64,000 nt of DNA, from positions 10,864,711 through 10,928,710 of the forward strand of contig CM038705.1 in NCBI GenBank assembly GCA_021613375.1. Direction: 5' to 3'. The translations under genes and the position numbers were made by a program. Under the pieces are notes generated by a model. That model had not been told where the DNA came from, did not search any database, and saw only the letters and a program-made list of their open reading frames with translations. This document shows positions 10,876 through 22,800 of the stretch, in pieces (positions within the stretch are counted from its first letter, which is position 1; each line of letters begins with the position of its first letter). The DNA comes from Megaleporinus macrocephalus. Taxonomy: Eukaryota > Chordata > Actinopteri > Characiformes > Anostomidae.

Positions 10876-11625
10876 ATGAGCAAAAACATTACGACCATTT
10901 ACCTAATACGCTGTTGATCCTCCATGTGCCACCAAAACAGCTCCAACTCGTTGAGGCATGGATGCTGTGAGACCTCTGATGGTCCACTGTGGCACCAAGA
11001 CATGTTGACGTTGCCCCGTAGGTTTTGAGGTGCTCGACTAGATTGAGATCTGGGCTTATCAGTGTTAATGCCTTTAACTGCTTGATAAATATGGGCCAGT
11101 GTGTGCAGTGTGGCTGAAGGAGGCCACTGCCATTGAGGAATACCACTGCCATGCAGGGGGGTACCTGATCTGCAACCATGTTCAGGTAGATATAGCATGT
11201 GGCAAATGAATGATCCATAGTATTCCAGAAGAACACTGCCCAGAGCTTTACACCCCCTCCACCAGCCTATCTTGCATCCTGGTGCCATCACTATCATAGA
11301 TAAACATTGCACACACACCCATCTGTCCATATGATCTAGAGGAAAGCAGGACACATCGGACCAGATGACCTCCTCCATTGCTCCAAGGTTGATGCTTGCG
11401 TGCCCGTTGTAGGCACAACGGCTAGCAAGGGCACTCTGACCCGTCACAGCATCCCACCAGTACTGACTGGGAGAAGCCTCACTGTTTCAGAGAAGCTGTG
11501 ACCTCGTCATCTGGCCAAATTTATTTGGCCCTTGCTCAGGTCTTCAAGCAACATGTCTACTATGAGGACTGACTGTCTGCTCACTGTCTAATGCATCCCA
11601 GATAAGCAATGTCATTCACTGCATC
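10876..11625 (-). pseudogene. Tc1-like transposase remnant, deleted and frameshifted
   Basis: Read on the minus strand, two frames together resemble a Tc1/mariner transposase of a common fish family. One (11447-10899) carries FPLDHMD and LPEHGCRSGTPLHG. The other (11236-10889) carries SPDLNLVEH around 11056-11030, the motif holding the third catalytic acid. The segment that normally contains the QDNAP motif with the second catalytic Asp is missing, and the homology switches frame, so the gene is dead. The ends resemble family termini (CATTACGACCATTTACCTAA at the left). An intact member would be over 1.2 kb, so this copy is internally deleted. Confidence 0.8.
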
Positions 11626-11737
11626 TGTGAGCAGCCATAAAGTTTAATGTATACATCATTAGTGTACACATCATATAAAAACAAGGAACACTGATGTAAA
11701 TTAAATGCATAAACAGATGGGCAACAGTTTCTAACTG

Positions 11738-11800
11738 TGTGCGAGCAAGATGGAGCTACAAGTGAGGGGTATCTGATAAAGTGGCCAAATGCACTACATA
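11738..11800. mobile_element. Tc1 terminal-repeat fragment
   Basis: GGGGTATCTGATAAAGTGGCC resembles the end of the Tc1-like family whose terminus also seeds the 42-bp minisatellite at 4322-6800. No matching internal sequence is seen beside it. Confidence 0.45.
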
Positions 11801-11899
11801 ACATAAGTCCATACATAAGTTTATTCATTGTATGTTCATTCAATATATATATACATATATCATCACTGTATAAGATGTATCTAATGTACCTATTTTTTC

Positions 11900-12053
11900 A
11901 ATGCAGCAGCTGCTGTTTACATTTTTATCAATTAATGGTATTTGAATTTTATGAAATAGAAATAGAAATAGAAATGCTCCAAAATAGGTTGGAAAAAATT
12001 CTTGTTCCACTGATTTACATCCCGTACTGTGAATAGCTATTCTGAAGATACTT
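11900..12053 (-). mobile_element. MITE with AAGTATCTCC ends, copy 2
   Basis: Reverse orientation: GCAGCAGCTGCTGTTTAC, AGAAATGCTCCAAAATAGG and a terminal GAAGATACTTAG match the family. It is followed by TTCTTTGGACAGCAATGATA, a downstream word that also follows copy 1 near 10290. The GAAATA triplication at 11957-11974 is a local expansion. Confidence 0.65.
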
Positions 12054-12211
12054 AGTTTTTCTTTGGACAGCAATGATATGAACATATGAAATATATCAAA
12101 GACACATCAAGTCCATTCAATATATATCCTAATTAATTCAATTTATAAAAAAAGTTCTTTGTATTAGCACACAATTTGTTCATTTAATATATCAATATTG
12201 ATGTAATTAAG

Positions 12212-12214
<3 letters not shown>

Positions 12215-12292
<78 letters not shown>
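12215..12292. repeat. (TA)n microsatellite, about 39 repeats
   Basis: Pure TA run. It is followed at 12330-12350 by GGCACTGTCCAATGTAAAA, the reverse of the GGACAGTG word found next to MITE copies 1 and 2. The array therefore probably expanded in MITE-linked sequence. Confidence 0.95.
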
Positions 12293-12295
<3 letters not shown>

Positions 12296-12409
12296 ATGGT
12301 ACCAATCAAATGAACCATATATGTCGGCACTGTCCAATGTAAAAAAAAGGAACTCCATTTATGACTATTTATTTAAATAACTATTTAAGTTATTTAAAGT
12401 CGAAATTTG

Positions 12410-12607
<198 letters not shown>

Positions 12608-12794
12608 TTGTGTCAATGTTCATTTGATTGATACATATCAAAGTACAAAATTTTCTATATATATATCAAATTTACCTTCAGCATTTACTACATATTGCCT
12701 GTTTGACTTGTCATACGTGTCCTGTGTATGTGTACATATATAGAAATGGTAGGAGAGAGAGGATTGAGAGCGAGAGACTAAGAGACTGTACAGA

Positions 12795-13085
12795 GTAAAT
12801 GACCCTGATCAGCACTAATGTGTTTGTGTGCGTGCTCTGTATGTCTGTAATGTAATAGTGTTGTAAAGCCGTGACATGCGGAGGTGATGCTGCTGGTAAT
12901 GATGTGGAATTGTGTGGAATAGTGTTGCCCTGCCAGCCGAGCAGAGCATGAAAAGCTCGTTTAGAAAGCAATCGCTGCTGCTAAAGCCACACTTTAATTG
13001 TTTTATTGTTTCATTATGAGCTCCAGTTCTCTTCTTAATGGCCAGGCCGTTCCTAAAATACCTGCTGGACTTCACATGCGAGACA
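12795..13085. other. Possible conserved noncoding element
   Basis: A non-repetitive, balanced-composition island inside an otherwise AT-rich, repeat-filled stretch. It contains GTGACATGCGG, TTTAATTGTTTTATTG and CTTAATGGCC words. Overlapping frames on both strands show no protein family. A cis-regulatory role is inferred from texture only. Confidence 0.28.
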
Positions 13086-13428
13086 CAACATGAAAAATTA
13101 GGGGGGGGGGATCATGATTTTTATAAACATCAAGCACCAGGTAGCACTCAGGTTAGCATCACAACACACCAATACAACATAGCTATAGTTGTAGTTTTTA
13201 GAGGAGGCTGTGTAGCAACAAGATTAAATGTATTTTTAAAAAAAGTTACCCAGAATTTTTAGTTCTAATAAGCTTCACAAACTTCACTAAAAGAAAATTA
13301 CATAATAAAGAAAAAAACAATAACATCTAGAAGATTATTATGATACAATTGGGATCGACTGTGAAGTTATAACTAAATATTGAAATAAGTGAAAAATAAC
13401 AATATCCATAATAAAATAAAATACTCAA

Positions 13429-13461
13429 AATCAAATTATATTAAATGTAGATAATAAAATG

Positions 13462-13542
<81 letters not shown>

Positions 13543-13575
13543 TTTTTTATTATCTACATTTAATATAATTTGATT
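13429..13575. repeat. 147-bp palindrome with (AT)n centre
   Basis: The arms at 13429-13459 and 13545-13575 are perfect reverse complements over 31 bases. They enclose an (AT)n run at 13465-13537, which is itself self-complementary. Only short inner flanks (13460-13464, 13538-13544) break the symmetry. The whole could extrude as a hairpin or cruciform. It may be a foldback transposon remnant with an expanded centre. Confidence 0.95.
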
Positions 13576-13674
13576 AATTGATAATTGATTGATAATATTG
13601 TATCTATTATAATAATAATTTTACATGTAGAATAAAATAATTAAGAATTAAGTTGTAATAAAAAAGAATACAAT

Positions 13675-13732
13675 TTATAATATAATATAATATAATATAA
13701 CATAATCTAATATAATATAATATAATATAATA
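13675..13732. repeat. (TATAA)n pentamer microsatellite
   Basis: Tandem TATAA units with a few substitutions (CATAA, TCTAA). Confidence 0.9.
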
Positions 13733-14309
13733 CTTTAATCATATTTATGATAATGTTTTTACAATTATATTTATAATATAAATCACATGTAGTACAATGT
13801 GCTAATAAGTTAATATTCAGAATAAAGTTATCATAAAATTAATATTCTGCGAAATGTTTTATTAAACTTCATTCTAGAAAGTTTTATTTCTTTTCAAAGC
13901 GGATTTCTAATAAAATAATATTCAGACTGAAGTTGGGATACAATTATTATCCAAAATAAAGTTACATTCAAATTAATATCCAGAATGCCTGGACTAGATG
14001 TGATAACACAGTTATTGTGAATAGATAATGAAAACAACTGTGTTGTTCCCAGAAACTAGAGATATTATAAATATTAACTATTTATAACACTTAAACACTC
14101 ACTGTATAGGTTATTATTGTGTATTAAATTTAAACGATGCATTAATATGATGAGTGATTGTGATGTGTTGAACTTTAGTGTACAGCAGTTGTGCGACTGT
14201 ATTGAACTGTATCAGATGTGGAAGTGTACTTCGCTCTCACAGGCGAATGACTAACACATTATAGGTATATTTTAGCCTGCAGCCCAACAGCTTCACTGCC
14301 AATCAGTGC

Positions 14310-14575
14310 CGAACTCTGTGTGTGTGTGGAGTGTGTGTGGAGTGTGGAACCAGAAGCAAGGATACACCTCATTTATCGACACATTAAACCCAAGGACAAG
14401 GCTCGGCAGGGTGAAAATAATACCCAGCATGCTTTGGACCACCGCGCGTCATAAATCGCAAGCAGCCGCGCGTGAACAAAGTGTGCAAAAAACAACCGTA
14501 GGCGCTGAAGAATTAGGAGGCGAAAATATTTATATTCATGCAGATATACCTTTTCTTCAGTGTCCCAAATAACAA
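14310..14575. other. Possible conserved noncoding element
   Basis: Balanced-composition block containing CATTTATCGACAC, GCGCGTCATAAATCGC and AATATTTATATTCATGCAG, flanked by AT-rich DNA and a GA array. The 88-codon open frame at 14306-14572 has no known domain. Confidence 0.27.
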
Positions 14576-14587
14576 CACACACTCTCC

Positions 14588-14589
<2 letters not shown>

Positions 14590-14648
<59 letters not shown>
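14590..14648. repeat. (GA)n microsatellite
   Basis: About 29 uninterrupted GA repeats. Confidence 0.97.
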
Positions 14649-14655
<7 letters not shown>

Positions 14656-14871
14656 GAGGGGGTTTATCTCCTCCTTCATTCTGTTTCAAGGTTAACTTTT
14701 ACAATGCCCAAGTAAATATTTGATCACCCAATCATCTCTCCACTGTTCCTCACTCTTGCAGGGGGTGATACAGTAATCAATACACTCCTGCCCAACATCC
14801 CAGTTCTGATCATAGTACAAAATATAAAATATATGAAATTATTCTTAAATTATTCTTAATAAAATCAGTAT

Positions 14872-15150
14872 GTGTTGTGCTGGTACGAGAGGATCAGACA
14901 CAGCAGTGCTGGTGGAGTTTGTGTCCACCCACTGTCCACTCTAATAGACACTCCTACCTTGCTAGTACACCTTGTAAAAGATCTGATCCACTTACACCAG
15001 CACAACACACACTAACACACCATGTCAGTGTCACTGCAGTGCTAGGAATGATCCACCTCCCTAATTATACCTTTCGCAGTGGTGGTCCTGTGGGGGTCCT
15101 GATCATTAAAGAACAGAGTAACAAGGTATACAGGGAATTATATGGACTAT
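14872..15150. mobile_element. Widespread fish dispersed repeat with internal foldback
   Basis: GGATCAGACACAGCAGTGCTG, CAGCACAACACACACTAAC, CATGTCAGTGTCACTGCAG and GGTGGTCCTGTGGGGGTCC form the body of a repeat I recognise from many fish genomes. The parts at 14872-14902 and 14978-15010 are imperfect inverted copies. A second copy lies at 43375-43560. No coding capacity; superfamily not assigned. Confidence 0.75.
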
Positions 15151-15533
15151 AAAAGTGCTTTCCCAAGTGTTCATGTCACTACTGAAACACAAAGAGCTAT
15201 AGTCGGTGGGTGGAGCCTAATTTTAGTCCCTGCATCTTGGAGCAGGGGGTGGGACTGCATCCCTGCCCCTCATGGCCACATGATGAGCATCGATCCCAAC
15301 TTCTAACTTCTATTTAGATCACTTCTTTTGTTTGCTGCTGAGCGTGGGTGGTGGCTTCAGCCTTGCTCAAGGGCCCATAACTGCCCCATGCCTGTGATTG
15401 TTGGTTGATTACTTTACTTCCTTATCCTCTCATGTTGGACTGATTTCTCGATGATACAGTAACTCAATATCGCCTCCTGAGGTACAAAGCGGTAATACGA
15501 GATACGACAAGCCAGGGCTAACTTCACTAACAC
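15151..15533. other. Non-repetitive spacer
   Basis: No gene. CCTTGCTCAAGGGCCC near 15361 loosely echoes, in reverse, the conserved part of the SINEs at 24046 and 28467, but the rest does not align by eye. Confidence 0.35.
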
Positions 15534-15539
15534 TACACA

Positions 15540-15606
<67 letters not shown>
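15534..15606. repeat. (CA)n-(TA)n compound microsatellite
   Basis: A CA run passes into TA at about 15573. A separate CA run follows at 15679-15704. Confidence 0.95.
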
Positions 15607-15609
<3 letters not shown>

Positions 15610-15677
15610 TATATCATATATCAGTGGGGAAATGTCATGGCCCTCTACGCCCTCTCAAAGGGCCTAAAATATTCCTA

Positions 15678-15704
<27 letters not shown>

Positions 15705-15708
<4 letters not shown>

Positions 15709-16176
15709 ATTTTATTTGATCTGCTTACAGTTTGACAATCAACATCTAAACAATTACAAAATTATAGACAAATAAATTATTCAAACATGTCTATTCAATC
15801 TGTGTTGGAGCGAGAGGGGTTAAGTGAAAGCCTGTGAGCCTGTGTCTCCCCCTATAAGGACTTTGATGCCTCTGCAGAATGTTGGTGATTGGTGGTCCTG
15901 CTGTTCATGTACAGAGGGGGCCAGGCAGTTATAATTCAGCGCATACCAATTTGAAAGTAAAACTGACCAATCATATCTTCCCTCTACGTGGGCGGGGCTT
16001 AGCTGTATGATCATTTCCACCCACTGTGGCGACGTTAGCTGAAGAAACAGCTAGCTAGCGCTAGGCTACCACCGCTAGCTAGTTTTCTAAGTCACGCTGG
16101 AAGCCCATGTCCCGCCTCCAAACTGTGAAAACCACCCCCTCTGAAAACTCGAGCGCGCAGAGAGCATATGATATAG
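15705..16176. other. Unique-looking spacer
   Basis: Mixed sequence with GTGGGCGGGGCTTAGC and clustered GCTAGCTAG words at 16051-16083, and no recognisable gene. Minus-strand frame 16020-15820 has no domain signature. Confidence 0.4.
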
Positions 16177-16545
16177 TAGGGCTGTGTATTGGCAAGAACC
16201 TGATGATACAATACGTATCGTGATACAGCGGTCACGATTCAATATATCATGATATACTGCGATACTGCAAGCTAAGTGATATATTGTGATTTTTCAAATC
16301 CTACTATTAAAACACACCACTATATAAACAGGTTTGTTAATGCTTACAATAGCACTGCACCCTTGTGCTGCTTGTTAATGTTGGAGTGGAGATGAAAATG
16401 GATTACAACACTACCATCTAGTGGTCAGAGGTTTAAACACAACACACAATGATTCACTGTCTGCCAGAAATCTGTGTAGCAATACTTTGTATTTGAGAAT
16501 CAATACAGTATCACGAATCAAAATATAACGATATTCGATATTTAT
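16177..16545 (+). mobile_element. hAT-type MITE, older copy
   Basis: Starts TAGGGCTGTGTATTGGCAAG and follows the element at 30791-31167 almost base for base through GCTTACAATAGCACTGCACC and ATCTAGTGGTCAGA. The right end has dissolved into an ATT-rich run, so no target duplication can be read. No transposase. Confidence 0.8.
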
Positions 16546-16630
16546 TATTTATTATTATTATTATATTATAATATATTAAGGGTCACAGTTCGCTACTGAT
16601 ATATATATAATTTTGGTAAATGTAAATTCT

Positions 16631-17100
16631 AGTATTAGAATTTGAGGGAAACTATCAAGATGCTGCTCAGCATTAAAGATCCGTCTGCACATCCACGTCT
16701 CAGAGGCGCTTTATGAAGAGTCTTATCAAATCTGTCCCATCTGACCCCAACACTGATGGCATGTCTTCTCTCTCTTTCTTTATAGTTCAAGACACAGTTG
16801 GACACACACATGTCCACATGAATGCAGGGCAGGAGGTTTTCTTATTTCAGCCTGAGACCGAGAGAGAGAGGAATAAACCACACCGCTCCAGTCGCTTACC
16901 ATCAGAATACAGCCTAACGTCCAGACAGAATCATCTGAAATTCTAAAATCAAACTTCGTACCTCCTTCACACACACACACACGTCCACCGTAAAAAGAAG
17001 AAGGCCCCGTGGGTACAGCTGTAAGCGGGACTCCTCCAAATTGCCGGCCGTCCAGCTCAATGGACCGTGACTACTCTTCTTATGGGACGTCGCAGCATGT
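16631..17100. other. Non-repetitive spacer
   Basis: Balanced sequence without recognised transposon ends or a gene, with short CA at 16971-16982. Plus and minus frames overlap here but lack domains. Confidence 0.4.
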
Positions 17101-17120
17101 CCCGAGAGAGAGCGAGAGTG

Positions 17121-17162
<42 letters not shown>

Positions 17163-17560
17163 TGAAAATAAGGAGTAAAGATGAGAGATAGAAAAAAAAG
17201 AAAATATGAGAGAGAAAAAAGGAGCAAAAGGAAATGTGTGAAAGAAAGAGAGAGAAAGAGAGAGAGGGAGAGAGAGGGAGAGAGCAAAAGCAAGATAGTT
17301 ATAAGAAAAGAGAGAGACAGAAAGAAAAAGCGAATTGAAAGAAAGATAATGGAAGGAAAAAGATGGAGGAGTCAATGAGAGAGCAAGATGGCGAAGGAGA
17401 AAACGAAAAAGAAAGAATAGGAAGAGATGGAAAGAAAAAGAGAGGTGGTGAAAAGAAAGAGAGGAACATAAAAGCAGATCAGGTGGTAAATGAGGGAGAG
17501 AGTGGGAGGAAAAAGACAGGGGGGACAGGCAGCGTGTGGGGAGAGAAGTGAGGAAGAGAG
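17101..17560. repeat. Purine-rich tract with (GA)n core
   Basis: The + strand is nearly all A and G, with a pure GA run at about 17119-17158 and looser GAAAGAGAGA sequence after it. The Arg/Lys/Glu frames on + and Ser/Leu frames on - are composition artefacts. Confidence 0.92.
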
Positions 17561-18055
17561 GGATGGATAAAAGGATGAATGTGATGTTCTGAAGGCTCCC
17601 TCTGTGAGTGTAAGCTGTTCTATTTCACCCTGTGGTTTCACTCTGAGCCGGGATTTACGCTAGGCCTCTACATGCCGTCAGCCGCGCACTCAGAGAAACC
17701 CCGCACTCCTCAGCCGAGACAACTTCTCTATCTCCTCCTCTCTGCTCTCTTCATCTGTCCATCCAGTGATAGCTGCTGGATCTGAATCTTTTTCCTAGCT
17801 CGAATCCTTTTATCGCGGGATTGGAGCTGGATTAGGTTTAGTAGAGGAGGACGGGAAATGTAGTATGTGCAGGATCTGTCTGGATGATTCATACTGGATA
17901 CAGCATCAGTGTAATCTGCCTCAAATTACCTCAATGTGTGTAGTCCAGATTAACAGGTTTTAGACGACAGCACTGCGCCGCAGGACACGCTCAATAACAA
18001 TAACAACATGCAGTACGGCCGCGCTTATTAGCATGAGGTTACCTGAGTTCAGCTC
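17561..18055. other. Possible conserved noncoding element
   Basis: A balanced, repeat-free island between the purine tract and the 65-bp array. No frame of interest. Listed because its composition contrasts with both neighbours. Confidence 0.2.
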
Positions 18056-18059
18056 ATTA

Positions 18060-19960
18060 ACAGAACACCATTCACTCCACAGTTATTACTATTAAACTAT
18101 AAAAACTATACACTACAGATTCATACTGGATTACAATCACTTTAAAATCATTACTATCAAACTATAAAAACAATACACTGTAGATTCATACTGGATTACA
18201 ATCACTTTAAAATTATTACTATCAAACTATATAAACTATACACTGTAGATTCATACTGGATTACAATCACTTTAAAATTATTACTATCAAACTATAAAAA
18301 CTATACACTGTAGATTCATACTGGATTACAATCACTTTAAAATTATTACTATCAAACTATAAAAACAATACACTGTAGATTCATACTAGATTAAAATCAC
18401 TTTAAAATAATTACTATTAAACTATAAAAAACTATACACTACAGATTCATACTGGATTAAAATCACTTTAAAATAATTACTATTAAACTATAAAAACTAT
18501 ACACTACAGATTCATACTTGATTACAATCACTTTAAAATTATTACTATCAAACAATAAAAACAATACACTGTAGATTCATACTGCATTACAATCACTTTA
18601 AAATAATTACTATTAAACTATAAAAAACTATACACTACATATTCATACTGGATTACAATCACTTTAAAATTATTACTACCAAACTATAAAAACAATACAC
18701 TGTAGATTCATACAGGATTACAATCACTTTAAAATTATTACTACCAAACTATAAAAACTATACACTGTAGATTCATACAGGATTACAATCACCTTAAAAT
18801 TATTACTACCAAACTATAAAAACTATACACTGTAGATTCATACTGGATTACAATCACTTTAAAATTATTACTACCAAACTATAAAAACTATACACTGTAG
18901 ATTCATACAGGATTACAATCACTTTAAAATTATTACTATCAAACTATACAAACTATACACTGTAGATTCATACAGGATTACAATCACTTTAAAATTATTA
19001 CTATCAAACTATAAAAACTATACACTGTAGATTCATACTGGATTAAAATCACTACTATCAAACTACAAAAACTATACACTGTAGATTTATACTGGATTAA
19101 AATCACTTAAAAAAATTATTACTATTAAACTATAAAAAGTATACACTGCAGATGCATACTGGATTAGAATCACTCTAAAATATTACTATTAACCCATAAA
19201 AACTACACACTATAGATTCATACTGGATTAAAATCACTTTCAAATTATTATTAACAAACTATAAAAACTACACACACTGGATTCATACTGGATTAAAATC
19301 ACTCCACATTAATTATTATCAAACTATAAAAACTACACACTCCAGATTCATACTGAATTAAAACCACTTTAAAATATCTGGATTAACAATCATTCTGCAA
19401 GTATTGCTATCAAAACATAAACTACACATACTGCAGATACATACCGGATTTAGATCACTCCACAGTTAATACTTACTAACTGTAAAATCTATATACACTG
19501 CCGATTCATAGTAGATAAAAATCACCACAAAGTTATTACTGTCAAACTGTATAAACGACATGCTGCAGATTCATACTGGGCTAAAAATACTTTAAACCTA
19601 TTTCTGTAAGACTGTAAAACTGTAATGCATACTGGAATTAAAATCACTCTACAAGTATTGCTGTCAAAACATAAAAACCACACATACTGCAGATACACAC
19701 TGGAACAAAATCACTCCCCATTTATCACTTTCAGACTGTATAAACTACACACATTTTAAATTCATACTGGATTAAAACCCACAGCAGAAAATTCACACTG
19801 GATTACAATCACTTCACAATTATTATTGCATATTTTAGATTCATACTGGATTAAAATTACTCCATGGTAATTGATTTCAGATGGTAACTAGTAACCACAC
19901 ATGCTATTGATTCATACTTGATATAAAAATCACAGTAAAAAGCTACACATACTGGAGATT
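18060..19960. repeat. 65-bp tandem array with graded decay
   Basis: The words TAGATTCATACTGGATTACA and ATCACTTTAAAATTATTACT recur every 65 bases. Units are nearly identical at about 18100-19020. From there rightwards they accumulate substitutions and indels, with only TTCATACTGGAT still legible by 19850. There are roughly 18-20 good units plus degenerate ones. No open frame. Confidence 0.95.
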
Positions 19961-20925
19961 CATTCTTATAATGATTTTAAAATTATGAATAACAAGCTTT
20001 TAAAACCACACACTGTACAAAAAGTGTTTAAACGTGTGTAGATTTATGCAAACTTTCAAACAACGTTGTACATACAATTCACAAAATATGATGTGATGTA
20101 ATTAATTGCCGTCAATTCACATTTTCAGTTTTAGTCTGAAAATAAATTTGATATAATTTCACTTCCAATAACAATAATAAGCACTAAAATACATCCTATT
20201 GAATTTCTAAGTGACTTTATTATTAAAAAATGAAGTGCACACACTGCATAAGAAACTCCCCCTGCCCACCCACTTTAATAGGATAACCAGGCGCCTTGTA
20301 TAGATCACTGACAGTGCTTTCCATTGAAGACGGCGATTGCGAGAAGCTCAGAACATGTTTAGATATTACATCCTTAGCATATGGTGTGATTCTGTGTGTG
20401 TGTGTGTGTTTGAGATGAGCTCGTTCATAGCCGCAGCTGTTTTCCTCTGATTCACAAGACGTAAGGTGTGAATAGAGGTCCTTCCTTCAGCTCCAACAGC
20501 ATAACACAGTCCCTAAGGAGTGTACTTCAATATCACGCTGGCTGAGTACAGGAAGCACCAACACAATGTGGGTCAAATATGACAAAAACTTCGGGCAACA
20601 ACAAAATATCCCATTCCTTGTTCAGTTCTTAGACACACACACACACACACACACACACAGGAAGACCAAAAGGTGTCAGGCACAAGTCTTGTGCACACAT
20701 CAAAAGATGCTAAGCACTAGCTGTGGGCCATGAAACATTGGCAGGCCTCTTTCCTCTATCAATCAAGAGAAAGCTACATCACTCAAAATCCCCCCAAAAA
20801 CAAACCTGGCGCCCGCACAAGAACACGGCACAGCTGCCCTGAAATATCTGCCTCCCTCAGATACCACCACAACAAACCTTTTGGCTAAGGCACACACACT
20901 GTCACTATGATAGCTCACATGCTAA
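19961..20925. other. Non-repetitive spacer
   Basis: Mostly unique sequence with short GT (about 20395-20410) and CA (20633-20660) runs. No gene or transposon recognised. Confidence 0.4.
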
Positions 20926-22260
20926 TCTGACCGGCATCTGAAGTGCGAGCTAATCCCGTGACAGATAACACAGCTAGACCTTTAGCGCAGCACGTTAGAT
21001 CGTGTGTTCAGTTTAGCCGAGCACTGTGGGCTACCAGGGGGGCCGCGCTCTGTTACACAGTAAATATCTGGAGGCTAAAGAGTCGTTCGATGGCACGGTG
21101 GGGCCAGGCAGGTGGGTGAGCAGCGATAAGCACTTGGCGGGAGACTCCCCTTGGTGAAAGGTGGTTAGCGACTGATAAACTCTGGCCCCGCCACCCGGCA
21201 AGTTCGACCCACCACAAAACAGCTAGCATGCGCTAGCAGCCGATGAAATCTCATTTGAAATTCCAGGCCTACGAGGTGAGCTGGTAAGAAATCCTGTTTG
21301 GAAATCTCTTACCACAGAGTTGCCTCCCAAATGAGGGATCGAGGCTGTGTGGCATGGCTTTCTCGTCTACTCTTAGGGCTTCAGACCTGCGTTCCCTCCC
21401 CAGAAGGCTTGTGGCGTCAACGTAGCCGCAGGCTAGCGCTCACAGGCCTAAGATGCGGGATTTGTTTCAGCGGGAGCTGACAAGCCCCCACAAAAGCCTC
21501 CGCGCAAATCCGCTGCAGGTGAAAGCAAACTTTAAATGTTCCCTCTTCAAGCAGGAACTGCTGAACTCGAACGAGTTAAATATGATCTATATTAGCTGTA
21601 ACTGGAACAGTTGGAGCACCTAGGCGAAGACGAGATAATTGGGCCTTCAGAAATCCTCTGATATTTAGGGAGTTAGCGTATCGGACGCTCTCGCCAGCGG
21701 GCATTAAGGCCTATCCAATCTGGCCGAGTGGCGAATCTAAATTTAACGGAATTGGGTGCGGGACTTTCTCACCACCTGGCTATTAGACGCGAAAGCCCAA
21801 GCTTCCTTACAGGTGCCTGCCGGACAGTTTGCGGCGGAGCTCTGGGAGACAGTGATAGCTACATTTCTTCACTTTGCAGCTGGTAGTCTTTGACCTTGAG
21901 CTTGCTATAAATAGAGTGCAGGTGAGAGGTCCCTGGTGAGATTCGGCTCATATGTGGCTCACTAGTAGTAAAAGGCACGGAAGCTTTTAAAGATTATTTC
22001 TGCAGACGGGTCGGCCCGGCTCAGCCACCAAGAGACAGCTGGTTAATGTTGAAGGCCGAATGCCACAGGCTGTGTCCAGAGGCCATGACAGAGGCCTATG
22101 AAGGCTCTGGGCTGTGCATCCCACATAGAGTCAGTGTGACGTGTAATTACTTGCAAGGAGCGAAAGCAGTGAGTAAAAGGAAATATAAATGGTCAGAATG
22201 AAATTCCTTCTGGGCCGAATGAGCGAGACCCCAAGTTGCCAAGGCTATGTTTTCTGAGTA
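20926..22260. other. Quiet island, possible regulatory sequence
   Basis: The longest stretch without simple repeats or transposon ends in the window, with balanced composition. It contains the site cluster at 21877-21924. No frame shows a protein family; the 60-codon frame at 21298-21480 is unremarkable. Conservation is the obvious test. Confidence 0.3.
21877..21924. promoter_or_regulatory. Candidate enhancer core: E-box, ERR-type, MEF2, E-box
   Basis: In 48 bases there are CAGCTG (21877-21882), TGACCTTGA (21891-21899, reverse TCAAGGTCA, the ERR/SF-1 extended half-site), CTATAAATAG (21905-21914, matching the MEF2 consensus) and CAGGTG (21919-21924). MEF2 sites beside E-boxes are typical of muscle enhancers, which is known of the factors. 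Function here is inferred. CTATAAATAG could instead serve as a TATA box. Confidence 0.35.
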
Positions 22261-22649
22261 GTATTGACCTGGTCTGGTAAAAACAGCATCACTTCCAATC
22301 AAGATAATACTAGCTCTGCTGGTGGGTCGAATCCTCTAACTGAAATATTAGCGGGGTATACTTAGGCCCCCAGGCCCTTTATTTTCTCAATGAAGTGTCT
22401 TGGAAGTGACCCCACGTTCCCTAGGCCTACTTTATGCAATTTTGAAAACCGCCTTATGTTCCCAAGATAGTATATTCCTACCAAAGTAGCATATGACTAC
22501 ATGATCCCATTGGCTGTAGTTAGACGCTGCTGTTGACTCACAGTCACCGACTGGCCTAGATATTAAACATCCTAGATGTTTGCCGGGTGTCTGCAAGCGC
22601 CGAGCGGTCACCGATTTGCCTCCAAACAGATTGTGTAGTGTGAACTAGG

Positions 22650-22800
22650 CATACACCAACACCAAACCAGCAATGACCAGTAAAAACCAACTTAGATCAG
22701 TATCTCAAGTCCTGCCTCAAGTTGCCCCAATCAAGTTGTTTAGCAGCAGAACCTGCCTAGATGACCTGACCCAGCTTCTTCTTGTCTACTACCCACAAGG
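22650..22800. repeat. Dispersed repeat, copy 1 of 2
   Basis: CCTCAAGTTGCCCCAATCAA, preceded by AACCAG/GACCAGTAAAAACCA words, is shared with 25205-25365 in the same orientation, followed by similar AGCAGCAGAACC sequence. Probably a transposon remnant of unknown class. Confidence 0.65.

Larger units (their letters stand above)
13086..14300. other. AT-rich intergenic block
   Basis: Very AT-rich sequence with an (AT)n palindrome at 13429-13575, a TATAA-type pentamer array at 13675-13732 and repeated words such as AATAAAGTTA near 13821 and 13960. No gene or CDS-like frame. Confidence 0.7.

Noticed and set aside
21905..21914. TATA-box promoter of a gene
   Set aside because: CTATAAATAG fits MEF2 equally well, and no transcript-like or coding sequence follows. 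Kept only as part of an enhancer candidate.
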